NCBI RefSeq assembly: GCF_051020765.1
Contig: NC_134943.1
Location: 10,106,001 to 10,170,000 of the forward strand
Origin: Lasioglossum baleicum
Lineage: Eukaryota; Arthropoda; Insecta; Hymenoptera; Halictidae
Direction of reading: 5' to 3'
Length of the DNA: 64,000 nucleotides
Below the pieces are notes generated by a model that saw only the letters and a program-made list of their open reading frames with translations, searched no databases and had not been told where the DNA came from. Shown here piece by piece: positions 1 to 11,479 of this stretch. The position numbers were made by a program, and so were the translations under genes. How positions within the stretch are numbered: the stretch's first letter is position 1; each line of letters begins with the position of its first letter.

Positions 1-1545
1 GTCCGGACCGAAGAGGACCGACTCGAGGAGGCTCTCTCGAGCGATTCGAACGTCCGAGGCAGGGAAATCCTGGCCGGTAAATCAGGCCAGCAGACCTCGG
101 TCCCGGAAGTCGGTCGCGTATAGAGAAATTAACGGAAGTTCCGTAAGCCGGGCCGGGCGATTTTCCGTCGCGGAAAACTCCGGTGGCGCAGCTGCGATAA
201 TATTAACCGGAGCGGATCGTTCGCGAAGTTGTCGGGCTGGTCGCGTGGCAGCCGTTTCGCAAAGTTCGGGGGCCATCCCTTTATTTATTTTACCCCGTGC
301 GCCGCCGGCCATCATCCGCTCCGAAGAGGAATCTCCGAGATACACGGATACACGCATGCAACGACGGCCACGCGCGCGAGCTGCTTCGACTTCCGGTCGT
401 TGAAAACGCGCCCGAGAACCGGAAGTCCGCCGAAATTCTGTTCTACGAAAAAGATGTCGCACGAGAAATGCATACTGGAGCGAAGATTAGGCATTGTAGA
501 AGGGAAGTAGAGAACGGAAAGGATGGTAATCTTATTAGGACAATGTAGAAGCCAGCACGAATCGCGAATTAGAAGGTTCGATTTGTAGCGCTGGCGGTAG
601 AGACCCTTTACGAGGTATGCAAGTGCATCGTTCGCGTTCTCCTAGGACAATACGAGTAGCCGGGATGCATGGTCCACCGTGAGATACGTGTCGATATCGC
701 TGACGGCTCACATTGTTCCTCGGACTCGCCTAAAGCGCGTGTGCCACTGGGAACTTTGTCGAAACGCTCGCGAAACGGCGAAACTGGCTGGAATATGTTC
801 GTTATTTGGACGAATACGATTTGGATAGGTGTTGTTCTAGGAAAGTTTTTGGATAATCAGTTTGTCGATCGAAAGCGGTGGTCGACGAAGCTTTCCGGCG
901 CAGCGGCGAGAGCGTTTGGAATCCTTGGGAGCGTTCGAGGCGAGAATCAAAAAATAGATAAAATCGTTGCGTGATTAACGATCGGGTAGATCTCGATCGG
1001 AGGGAGCGTGTCAGTGAGTCAACGGCCGAGCGAGAGACCAGCGAAAGTGAACGGCGACGCGCGTCGAAACGGAAGCGTTACTTTTGTAAATAGCGTGAGA
1101 GAGGGACTGGAATATGCGATTATGACTGTGATACCGAGGGTTCAGCGGTTCTCATCGGAGAACGAGCGTTTAGGTTCGAGCTCCGTCGACCAGAACAGTG
1201 CAGATACTTCGCGCGAGCCACGGAAGCGCACGTACACGAATGAACGCCTAAATAAACGTCTGAACGAATCAAACGTATTTTTCTTGAAACCATCGAGTCC
1301 TTTTTCTAACCTCGTGGAACCATCGTTTCGCTTCCCCGGTTTCTGTTATTTCACACATAATCATCATCAATATTTTCACTCCTGAAGCTCTCTGAAGGTC
1401 TATCAAATCATGCGAAGAATTTAATTTTGCCCACGACAGATGAGTTTCCAGCTGACTGTGGATCGGTTTCGCTTTCGTTCGACGATGAGACGAGGCGGGA
1501 CGGGCCGAGACGAGAATGGTAAACGGTTTTGTCGTTTGATTTCAG
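1..1545. other. Left flank, probably Skeletor intron
   Basis: This stretch precedes the first recognisable Skeletor exon, which begins after a polypyrimidine-AG acceptor at 1545. Family members carry a signal peptide and two DM13 domains before DOMON, and none of that is found here, so those exons should lie left of the window. Several open frames exist on both strands (for example 82-462 minus and 1008-1385 plus), but they are rich in Arg/Ser and show no domain. I see no gene in it. Confidence 0.6.
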
Positions 1546-4500
1546 TCGAAACTGAACTGCGAAGTTCTCGAGGACAGACTGGGCTTCGAGGTGCGTTGGG
1601 CCGTGGCCGGAGACAGCATAGTCGCCCAACTCGTCGGAAAACTTGGTGAGTACATATATTCCCGAGCTGTCCGGGCCGCTCTCTGCCGTCCCACAAAAGG
1701 GCGAAACTTCTATCGGCACCGCGGCTTTATTGAAAGCGCCGTGAATCTACCCGGCCGTCCGCGCACAAACCGAAGATCCGGCGGGCGCCGAACTTTTAAT
1801 TAACAATACCCGACGCTGTCCGGCAGATAACGTATTTTTAGGCGTGTCGACGTCCCGCGCGACACCACGGCAGACGATCAATCGCCACGGCCACCTGCGG
1901 GAACGAAGAACACGAGTCAGCGAAAGACCCGTTTGCACCCTGCGTGTAATCGTTCTCGCGGAAAAAAACGAGAGCGGAAACATCGCGTTACACGGTCTAA
2001 TTAAGCCTGTCCATTGATCCTTACACGATTATTTTACACCTCCTAAGCGCCACCGAAAATATTTAGAAAAATACGCGAGCTACAGCCAACGAGTAGCTAT
2101 CAGTTGGTTTTTCGTTCGTTTGGATATCGCGTGTAGTTTTCGAGAAAAATGAGATTAGGGGTTGGAGAGCACATAAAAAATAGACAATTTTATTTTGGTT
2201 GTTCCGGTCGGCAGAAAACGGCCAGTATATGTCCTTCGGGATATCCGCGAATCCGGAAAGAAGCAAGATGGTGGGCGGAGACGTCGCGGTCGCCTGGGTC
2301 GACAAACAGACTCTTCAGGGTTATGCTATCGACTACTTCCTCGAGGCAAAGTCTCAGTGCTCCGGTGGACGAGGCAGCTGCCCCGACACACGTATACAGG
2401 TAAATCAATTTTTATTTGAAGGGTGTCTATAGTAGTGCACCAGCCAAGTTCTCGCACTACTACCTTCTTTTACACGACACAACTTAGCCGTTTTTTAGAG
2501 GCTTATAACTCGGCACTGGAGGCAGATGGAGAGATGTAATTTCGTACACTTGTTAAATGCTATCATGTCTCAATATTGACAAAACATTAACGTTCCAACA
2601 TTAGTAGGTTCCGAGAAATAGGACCTCAAAAATCGCTAAAGTCACTGACTGACTGACAGATCATCAAAACCTTTTGGGTACTTGCCATTGACCTACAAGC
2701 TTGAAATTTGGTACATAGGTCCACCATAATAAACACTCAAAGAGATAATTATCAAAGTTTGACATTTTACACCTTAAAGGGGTTGCATTGAAAAAAAAAC
2801 ATTACGAAATAGGCACGTAGGATAGAACATAGCAGCATAACATACATAAGTATACGTTTTATTAGCTTCGAAGTCGCAAAAAATACTGATGAAAAAAACA
2901 ATCGCCCTAACGTAAACAAAAGAAACTGCACCGAGCATCGTCTATAGTGGCGGGGGGCAAACGGATTCTAGCGTCGTCGGCAGAGTGCTAATCTTCGATA
3001 CATTGAATTTAGATTTTGTCTTGCAGATTAGAAAAGGATATTTCTTCTTTGATACCTACTTGATAATTGATGAAATTTCAACAAAAATTGATGAAATCCC
3101 AACAGATACATCCTGTAAATAAGAGCCAAGTTCCCATGGCCGTAGAAAGTTGTGAGATCAAACAAAATACGGCCAAGTTCGTTAGCTTAGAAATACCTCT
3201 TGCAATACTGAAAGAAGCGTTTGTAAAAATTAGTTTCGAAGAACGCTATTTAATTTTTAAAGAGTTACGTGGAGGCTAAATTATTCAAACTTGGCCGTTA
3301 CTTTTTAAACCAATGGCCATAAAAGGTGTTAGGTAGCGGCCAAGTTTGAATAATTTAGCCCTCCATGTAACTCTTTAAAAATTGAATAGCGTTCTTTTAA
3401 ACTAATTTTTACAAACGCTTTTTTCAGTATTGCAAGAGGTATTTCTAAGCTAACGAACTTGGCCGTATTTTGTTTGATCTCACAACTTTTTGCGGCCATA
3501 GGAACTTGGCTCCTGTTTGCAAGATGTTTTTGTTGGGATCAAATTTATTGCTCTTCGAGAAAGCTACTCGATCGCGTTCCTTTCGATTTAATGGTACGTC
3601 GGCTCACAGGAGAACACGAATTCCATCCGACTGCTGAACGCAGTCCTGGTAGACGGGTACAGCATCGTGACATACCAGAGACCGTTGAAGGCGAGCGACG
3701 AGCTGGATCGTCAGATCCTAACGAATGGCTCGCAGGCGATCATTTGGGCCATCGGTCCGCTGAACGACAGACAGGAAGTCAGTTTCCACTCGGACTACCT
3801 GAAGACCGACCGGTTCATCAATTTTGGACGACCGCCATTGTGGAACTGTCCTGTTCCGGATCAGGAACAGTCTACGCTACTCGGGGCCAATGCTGACAAG
3901 GTCAGCGAGCACCAGGTGATGGACAGACCAAAATAAGAAGCTCTTCACCTTTATATAAATGGTCACGTTGTTGTAATTATAATGACAATTTGTCGAAACA
4001 GGAATTGCCTGCAACCACGAGGAGGCCTCAAAGGGCCCCACCCACCCCAGCACCGGCGGCAAAAAGCGACGCCTGGGTGATTCCTCCGATTCCATGTGAC
4101 GAACCTGAAAACGGAGTGTTCTACGCCCAGATGGGTCCCACTGGCGGAAAACACGGATATCCTGCTATCACTGGTGCGAAACTCACTGTGACACGTTTCT
4201 CATCGTTCTATTAGTTGGCAACTAAGTTCGCCACGTTGACATTTTCTTGGACAGAATGATTTATTAACGCATTACCGACCGGTGACTATCGCATAATTTT
4301 GAAATATCTATGGTACATGGCTAAACACTTTTTAGTGGAACCTGCAACAGCCATTTTCGTTGTGAACTAACAAGTCACCCTCAATAACGTCATCTAATAG
4401 TAATGTAAAGTTGTACTGTAAAAGAATACTTCTTCCTCTTGGTACAGTATTAAAATGTTAATTACTAAAGTATTAAAATGATACTATTAACAATTTTCCA

Positions 4501-7292
4501 TGCAAACAGAAGCTCGCAAATTTAGTTGTCAACCTAATAGATCATTCGCTATGAGCGAAGGTTGTGTCAGTGAAGGAAGAGTTTGGTTTAGCAGGTTGCT
4601 TCTTCTAGGTCACGTTGGATGGGGAATCAGCTGGTACATAAACGGTCTCCTGATTCCGGAGATCAATGTGGTCCGTGGAACAAAGTATACTTTCTACGTG
4701 GAAGGTGGAGAAAACGCTGAGATACCTGCTCGCTACCATCCCTTCTACATCACTGACGATCCGATTGGTGGATATCAGCACAAGACTCCCGAGGAGAAGG
4801 CTGTAAGAGTGCTTTCACCATTGAAATATTTGTTCGAAAAAGTGGATACTTTCAGTATGCGTAAGTAGAGATGAAAATGAAGTGCTCTCTGCTCGCAGAA
4901 AGTGAAGATATTCGCCGGGGCCCAACGTCAACGAGGTCAATACCGACCAACAGGTGTAGGACGTCTGTGCAATTGGGTGCCAGACCAGAAACAGGCCCCT
5001 GCTGATGATTTTTCATCGTTCGGAGCGTATCAACGCACTCTGACGCTCGAGTGCGATTATGGTGAACCAGGCATTGTGGAATGGACCCCTGACGAGAACA
5101 CTCCGGACACCGTTTACTACCAGGTACCCGAATTAACCCTTTCGATACATCCGACCAGATCAAAAAATGCAATAAAATAATTGGGTCGCTAGTCGACAAT
5201 AACGAAGAGTTGATTGAACAGTTTGGGGACACAATCCCGTAGAGCTGTGCTGGGCACGGTTGGGGATTGCTCCCCCCGCCAACGTTTCTTCCGTGCAGTG
5301 CAGAGCGCGGCTGAAAGGGGACAGTGAGCGCTACTGCGGGGACGGTTTTGTTCTGATTGAGACAAATGTGCCCAGCACTGCCCTAGGGATTAGCTAATTG
5401 TCTAGTAGAGAGATTCTTAGGAATTAAAAAAATCTGTGAACCCGCAGTGTTTCACTCACCGATACCTGGGCTGGAAGATCAACGTGCACGACAGTTGCGA
5501 CGCAGGCGAGGCTGCATCCTCCGCCAGCGAGATCCACGAGGTCCGGATAGCTCCATCAGACCAACAGCAGAGCGACGACCTTGAAGGGAGCTCCAGCGTT
5601 CGCGTCGCGAGCAAGGTAACGCCCACGGCGGAGTTTCTTCAGCAGCATCTTCATCACGGTGAACCCGGGCTTCGTTATCAGTATCATCCATCGACTAACC
5701 ACGGCAAGCTAAGCGCATCATACACGCAGCTACTAACGACCGCTAATAACAATAATAACAACAACAACAACAACAACAACTACATGCGCTTGCAATCACC
5801 GTCGTCCTCATCATCATCGTACGAGGACCAGTTCGGCACGAAGTCGTCGTACGCAACGCAACACCGTCATCTCGACGAGGACGTATTGCAGAAGCATCAC
5901 AGCCACCATCATCATCATCATCATCACCAACTGTCGCCAGTCTATCGCGAACAGCCAATGATGGGCGCTAACAGGCATGCCCCTCCGCAGAGCTCCTACC
6001 CACCAAATCGTCAACAGATCGTGGAGATCGAGCAGGACCTACACCAACAGTCCTCTAACCAACAATTGTCTAACCTCGTTGCAGATGGACCGCGACCAAT
6101 GAGCCACGGGATTAAATACGTCCCCCAGATCGTTTATTCCAGACCAATGTCGTACCATTACGCCAACAACTATCATCATCCTTACCACCACGCGCCGATG
6201 CACCATGTGCATCATCAACCGGAGCAACGGACGCAGCTGATGCTGATCAAGAGGCCCGTGATGACGAGACGTCCGATGCTCCAGAGTCCTCATCCTCAGC
6301 AGAGCATGCCCAGGCCGGTCTTCTTAGAAAGGAAGAAGGCCGTTTATCGACCAGCCACTTCCACTTACAGGCGAGCAGCCGAGAAACTAATTCCCGCGCC
6401 GCAAATCATCAAGCTCAAGAAAATCGAGCCCAAGCCACCCACCAAGCTCGAGCCCAAGGTCTCCACCGTGGACGTGTCCAATTCATTCCCCGTGCCCCTG
6501 AAGCCAGCTAGAAACACAGGCTTCAATCCTGATTCGATCGTGATCGAAGGAGGCTTTAAACCGATCATCAAGAGCATCGACAGATCAGAGGACCTAGCCG
6601 AGAAGAGGATCTCCGAGGAGAAGGAGCCTCCAGTTCAAGAACCACTGAACCACAGACCTGTGGACAGCTTCGAGCCAGTGTTCATACCTTCTCCACCTGT
6701 CCCGACCGTGGACACTGCCAAGAAGTCCAAGAAGAAGACCAAACTACGTCCCGGAGACATTGACGACATGGAGATGGCAGCGGACAGGTCGAACGCGTAC
6801 TATCTGCCTCCTGTGGCTAACACAGGGCTTAAGGATCCTCCGGGATCACCGTCAGGTGTCCTGATCACTTTCGATGGCAAGAGATTGAAGGATTCTAGCC
6901 TGGCCAGGTCCATTTCCACGATTGACGATTACCGTGGAAGACTGTCTTCGGATGGTCTAAGCAGAACACCACAGTTTGGACGGTTCAAGGGTGAACTTCC
7001 GGTGTCTGTGCCTGAAGAGAGTCGCTCCGAGTTTGATAAACGTCGGATCTCGACGGATTTGTCTTTGCCCGACGCTAGACCCAGAATCAACACGAAACTG
7101 ACACTGGTGTCGCGCGAGAAGAGATCCCCGCACGAGGGTCACGTTCACGGGAATGTAACCGGGCTCGATTACCACGATCATCACAGTCATCATCATCATT
7201 CCAACGATTCTTTGCTTGCCGCCGCTGGTGGAACGGTCTTGGCTAACTTTGGGTGCATTCTCCTGGCCGTTGTCCTTCAGCGTGTCATCTGA
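1546..7292 (+). CDS. Skeletor: Protein Skeletor, 3' part (DOMON, cupredoxin-like, His-rich tail); 5' end outside window
   Basis: Skeletor family proteins are extracellular or cuticle-associated; the Drosophila gene was first described as encoding a spindle-matrix protein. Seven exons are read: 1546-1645, 2215-2399, 3610-3900, 4002-4173, 4609-4802, 4899-5123 and 5448-7292, all phase-consistent, giving 1003 residues. Exons 1-3 encode a DOMON domain (LGFEVRWAV, YMSFGIS, VAWVDKQTLQGYAIDYFLEA, then the YSIVTYQRPL and IIWAIG strands). Exons 4-6 and the start of 7 encode the cupredoxin-like part (GPTGGKHGYPAITGH, YHPFYITDDPIGGY, PDTVYYQCFTHRYLGWKI). The last exon adds about 600 low-complexity residues with Asn and His runs, a dibasic REKR site, and ends in a hydrophobic segment (LANFGCILLAVVLQ) that looks like a GPI signal. 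Signal peptide and DM13 exons must lie upstream. Its paralogue is at 19204-23313. Confidence 0.88.
3122..3513. repeat. Long near-perfect inverted repeat in Skeletor intron
   Basis: Two arms of about 170 bases, roughly 3122-3300 and 3340-3513, are reverse complements with only a few mismatches around a spacer of about 40 bases. The outermost matching motif is GAGCCAAGTTCC on the left and its complement on the right. The transcript would fold into a long hairpin. It sits in the Skeletor intron between 2400 and 3609. It could be a foldback/MITE-type transposon or a local inverted duplication. No protein-coding capacity is evident. Confidence 0.88.
5740..5935 (+). repeat. Trinucleotide repeats coding Asn, Ser and His runs in Skeletor
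   Basis: Within the last Skeletor exon there is an AAC/AAT run coding about a dozen Asn (around 5743-5780), a TCA/TCG run coding Ser (around 5805-5820) and a CAT/CAC run coding eight consecutive His (around 5908-5930). A second His cluster lies near 7180-7200. These are translated microsatellites in a disordered region, so length variation between individuals is likely. Confidence 0.85.
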
Positions 7293-7951
7293 GGGGGTGG
7301 TTTTCGATCTAGGGGAACAGGATTTCCAAGGGTAGCTCGTCAGAGAACTCGAACTTTAACAAATGGGGCGATTTAGGATCGCGGACCGGAAGTTCGCGCG
7401 GGGATCTAGGATCGCTCGGGGCGCGGAACGATCAGGTTTCTTTTTAGCAGCTCGGTCTTTATCATCGCGGAGCGAGATACACTCGTAGATAAACGGACAA
7501 TGTAATCGGGCGCGATAACACACACGGGGGAGGAAATATTAACTAACCATTATTAGATACTTGGTTTTCTCCGTTTCTTTCTATTTTTTTTTATTATTTT
7601 CCTTTTTTTTTTTACTTATTTATTCAGCTATTTATTAAGAGATCCACACCGTCCATCGTTTCTGCGCGCGGACGGGGAGTCGTGCACGAAATTTGATAAT
7701 CGAACACGTTCTTGTTCTTCCATAGGGGATCGGATTCCGAGAAAAGTTAGCCGGATAGTCGTTGAGAAACGGCCGGTAGAAAATGAGCCCGACCGCAGAA
7801 CGAAACAGAGCTAAAAGTAACGCGTAAGTTAAGGATTGATAGGTTCTAAGTCTCGAGGTGCAACCACGGAGGGGATTCCATCGATCTACGTGCTACGACA
7901 AGAGTTTGTTGACGTTTTAGCGTATACACACTTGTAGATAAGTTCATTGTT

Positions 7952-7957
7952 AATAAA
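7952..7957 (+). terminator. Likely poly(A) signal of Skeletor
   Basis: An AATAAA hexamer lies about 660 bases after the Skeletor stop codon. The intervening sequence has no long frame and fits a 3'-UTR. This is the first canonical plus-strand hexamer after the stop that I noticed, but use is inferred. Confidence 0.5.
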
Positions 7958-10900
7958 GATTGTAAAACGAGAAATAGAACTCGCGCAGACGAATCTTTCG
8001 ATCATTCCAGGGCAGAAGATCAGTTTTTCCATTCTACTCTATCGCAGCGAAAATGTTCAAAAACGTTCGCAGATTTCATAGAAATTTTCTTTAACCCTCA
8101 TACGATCCTCCGGGTGAAAATTCACCCATTTGCTATGTTTACTGTGAATGCAAAACTGTTTCGAAAGGTAGAAGAACACGAATGGAGGGCTCGTCGCAGA
8201 ACTTTCGAGACGTTAAGCAATGTTTTATTGTATAGAAAAAAAAAGAAAAAACAAACAAATCTTACAAAACAATCAGCACACTAACTACTGTACACGATCG
8301 TACGTTGTCATGTAAGATGTCATGTAAGAGGGCGCGGGGGCGACGACGATCAGCTAGCCTCGTCAATTACTCCGGAAGCAATTGTCGACTGGAACTGGCG
8401 ATGGGCGAGAATAGAGCTCTATTTCCGGTCTGGCAGGAAGTCGCCGACGAATCCACCATGCCATGGAAAAGAGTCCGTTGATCGGCTGGTCTCCGGTGTG
8501 CTCTCGCTGGTTCTCCGTCGAAAAAAATAACGTTAAACCGTTCCAATGAACAATTGCACGATACTCCGATGCTTGCACGATATTTCTCGAAATTGACAAA
8601 CTCCCTCTCTCTTTCTCTCTTTCTCTCTCTCTCTCTTCATCTCACATACACACAAACCACATGTGCTCACTATCTCTCTTTCTCTCTTTATCCATCTCTT
8701 ATTTTAAAAGTAAAGTCCCATTTACGAACGCCGTTCCTTATTACACATAATATTATTACACGTACGTATCTAAGTCGACGTTGTATTTACATATGTTACA
8801 CGACACATCTTCCCAGCCTTAACGATACAAACTCGCTGAAACCATCGACGCGTCACGAGTCTTGAGAAAAGGATCGCGTCCCGATCCTAGGTCAAACCAA
8901 TTACATTTAGCGTTCATGATCGCTCCGACGATTATTACAACGATACTGACACGTATTCTCGCTTCCTCGTTACTATTCGACTTCTCCATTCGCCTCGATC
9001 TCATCCTCGATGCTACCGGAAGCATCGTTGCCACTTGGTTTGCGCTCTTTTTCACTCGACAAGCTCTCAACTCACATCGATCGACAACACTCTCACTCTC
9101 GTTCTCTCTCTCTCTTTCTTGCTCTCCCGTTTCAACAATTTTCGCTGGAAAGTTCTCGGCGAATTGTCATCGCCGAATTGTCATCGCACGGTTATTTGTC
9201 GTCTCAGCGCGCTTACAGCCTAGCGATACCTAAGATATTTAATACTTAAGATTACGCCAATGCGTTCTCCAGCGAGGTTGAGTTCGAGCCATTGTTTTTA
9301 AGGTGGATACACGGTTTCAACACGGCAATCATCGCGAGCGGCACGAGCGATCGAAGCAGGGCTTGAAACGGTTCCAAAAGTGACTATTTAAAACTCTTCT
9401 ACGAAGGTCCTGATTAAAATAGTTGCGAAGAACCTTTACTGTGTAGAACTGTTACAAAGAATTTCCAAGCACTATCTATTCTAGAATCGATTCTTGTCTG
9501 TTTTCTGCATTAAAATTCATTCTCAGCTCCCGTTTTGCTAAATGAAAAGTCAGAAATCATAAGTGATATTCTACCGATTCATTTACATAAAAACAGCACA
9601 GGGAAATGTTCGACGAATTTTAACATGTATATCATTAAGTTCGCTATGTATATTATATTTTCACATTTTCTATGTTAAGTACAATATAAAATAAAAATTG
9701 AATACAAGAAATCGAAGTAAAAGTTCCTTGTCCTCAATAATGTTGTGCCTGGTTGGATGTGAAAAATATGTAGCTGCTTTGTTTACTCCAAATCAATATC
9801 ATGTAGAAACCTATCTTCTTCTTCTATCATAATGATTTTATTTAAAATGTATATATTATATACATATATATGCACAATAATCTGCAGCAGTCATAACCAG
9901 TGGTACCAATTACAGAAAAATCAATTCGGATATGAAAATCGCAACCAAAAGTAGATAGTGCTTGAACATTGTACCTTTTCGTAACAATTCTACGGAACGG
10001 AGGTTCTCGAAGAACCGAAATCGAGTCTACAACAGTTTGCAAGCCCCAGGATCGAGAGCTACGATCGAGACAAACAGAAATCGGCCAAGATCTCTCGAGG
10101 AGAAACGAGAGCGGGTCAGTCTGAAGCCGGATCTAAGGGATCCATGCAATCCCCATGGTGTTCCACCAGAAGTATGTACAGTTCTGCGGGAGGAATGTTT
10201 CTGAGATACAAGTTCCAAGTAATTTTCATTGCTTGCTCCGCGGCGATACAAAAGACAAGTACTCTGCCGTGAAAAAATTGTCATCGAGATATACGTGTGT
10301 CAGTGTTTGTGTACTTGAATCATCCGTGGCAAAACACTATGCTTTCGCGACCGGAATTTCGAGAAACGTCTATGGGAGGGGGAGGAATCCGGGCAGCATG
10401 CTACAGCGACTTTGTTCCGGAAAGAAGAAAACAGAAACAGAAGGTAGAAGAAGAAACGACAAAAATCATGTACACGTTTCTATACATGCGCAGGGTGTCC
10501 CATTGTTCAGTGACATACACGCACAAACACAAGGGGATGATTCTGCGAGAAAGTTAAGCGAAAAATATACAAGTCAACAATTCGACTTGTTCTTCGAACT
10601 TGTGTACACAAAGATTTTGCTCTATGCTTTCGACTTAGTCTTTTCGTGAAGCCACCCTCTTATGGGCTGCGCTGAACTGGACATTCTGATTACAGGGTGG
10701 ATGGAGACTGATGAGAGACGATGGTATGAGAAGAAATATTGGGGTTTCGGTTTCTCGCTGTAACGAGGCAAATACTCATTAATGGCAGCCATATGTATAT
10801 CCGTAAATATCGATCTTCTTTCGAGTCTACTTCTTTGAGATCAATGTTCACGTTGATCCTTCCACTGGATCTAAGATTACTGGCTATTCAGTTGGACTGC

Positions 10901-11479
10901 TAGGAAATTAGAATATATCGATGGGAACTCTTTAACCCCGGGTCAAAATGGACGCCGTCCGAGATTTAAAAATCCACCAACAGCAACCGCGAGTACTGGC
11001 AGTAGTATAATACCTAGACTGCGGACCTCTACGCAGAATAAAAATGTTGTGCAAGGACTGCAAGAGACAGGAACTGCATTTATTCTTTCTCTTAACAATT
11101 TTAATAAATTACCAATATTTGTACTATATCGGCTAGTCTTTGACACAATTTTCCATTTTCCGAGTGCATGAAATCCACAGTCAAATAATACATGAAAGAG
11201 TTACTCAGGCTATTGGTAAACCGAATAAAATGCGAAAATTGATCCGAAACCACAATACTTCCTCTGCAATTCTCATACCTCGAACCATCCTTTCGACTCT
11301 TCCTCACCCGTCTCCGAGCCTACAGTCCACTGGATCGTTGAGAGAGATTCAAAGTTTGCGATCATCGTATCAACTGATGTCACACTCTCAGTAGAGCTCA
11401 TTGAATCTCTTCAACAACCAGTACAAGGTCTTGTTCCCTAGAGCTGGACATTCCAAGGGAAATGGATCTCTAAAGAACC
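7958..11479. other. Intergenic region between convergent Skeletor and DCAF10
   Basis: About 3.5 kb without a gene I can support. It contains CT-rich microsatellites (8590-8640 and 9090-9125), AT-rich sequence near 9600-9870, and overlapping short frames on both strands between 9960 and 10650. The longest is a 164-codon plus frame at 10155-10649, which has no recognisable domain. A diverged member of the TAGACTGCGG element family lies at 11015-11184. DCAF10 probably ends within this element, where TTTATT (minus-strand AATAAA) occurs near 11079. Confidence 0.55.
11015..11184. mobile_element. Diverged TAGACTGCGG-type MITE
   Basis: The left end reads TAGACTGCGGACCTCTACGC and the right end, near 11170-11184, reads GAAATCCACAGTCAAA. 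These are imperfect inverted repeats of the element family that recurs at 21145, 26474, 39954 and 45285. It lies downstream of the DCAF10 stop codon and may supply its poly(A) signal. Confidence 0.5.

Noticed and set aside
82..462. 126-codon minus-strand frame at the left edge
   Set aside because: Arg-rich, GC-driven frame with no domain and no true context.
10155..10649. 164-codon plus-strand frame between Skeletor and DCAF10
   Set aside because: It has no recognisable family, low-complexity basic stretches and overlapping open frames; kept only as a note in the spacer description.
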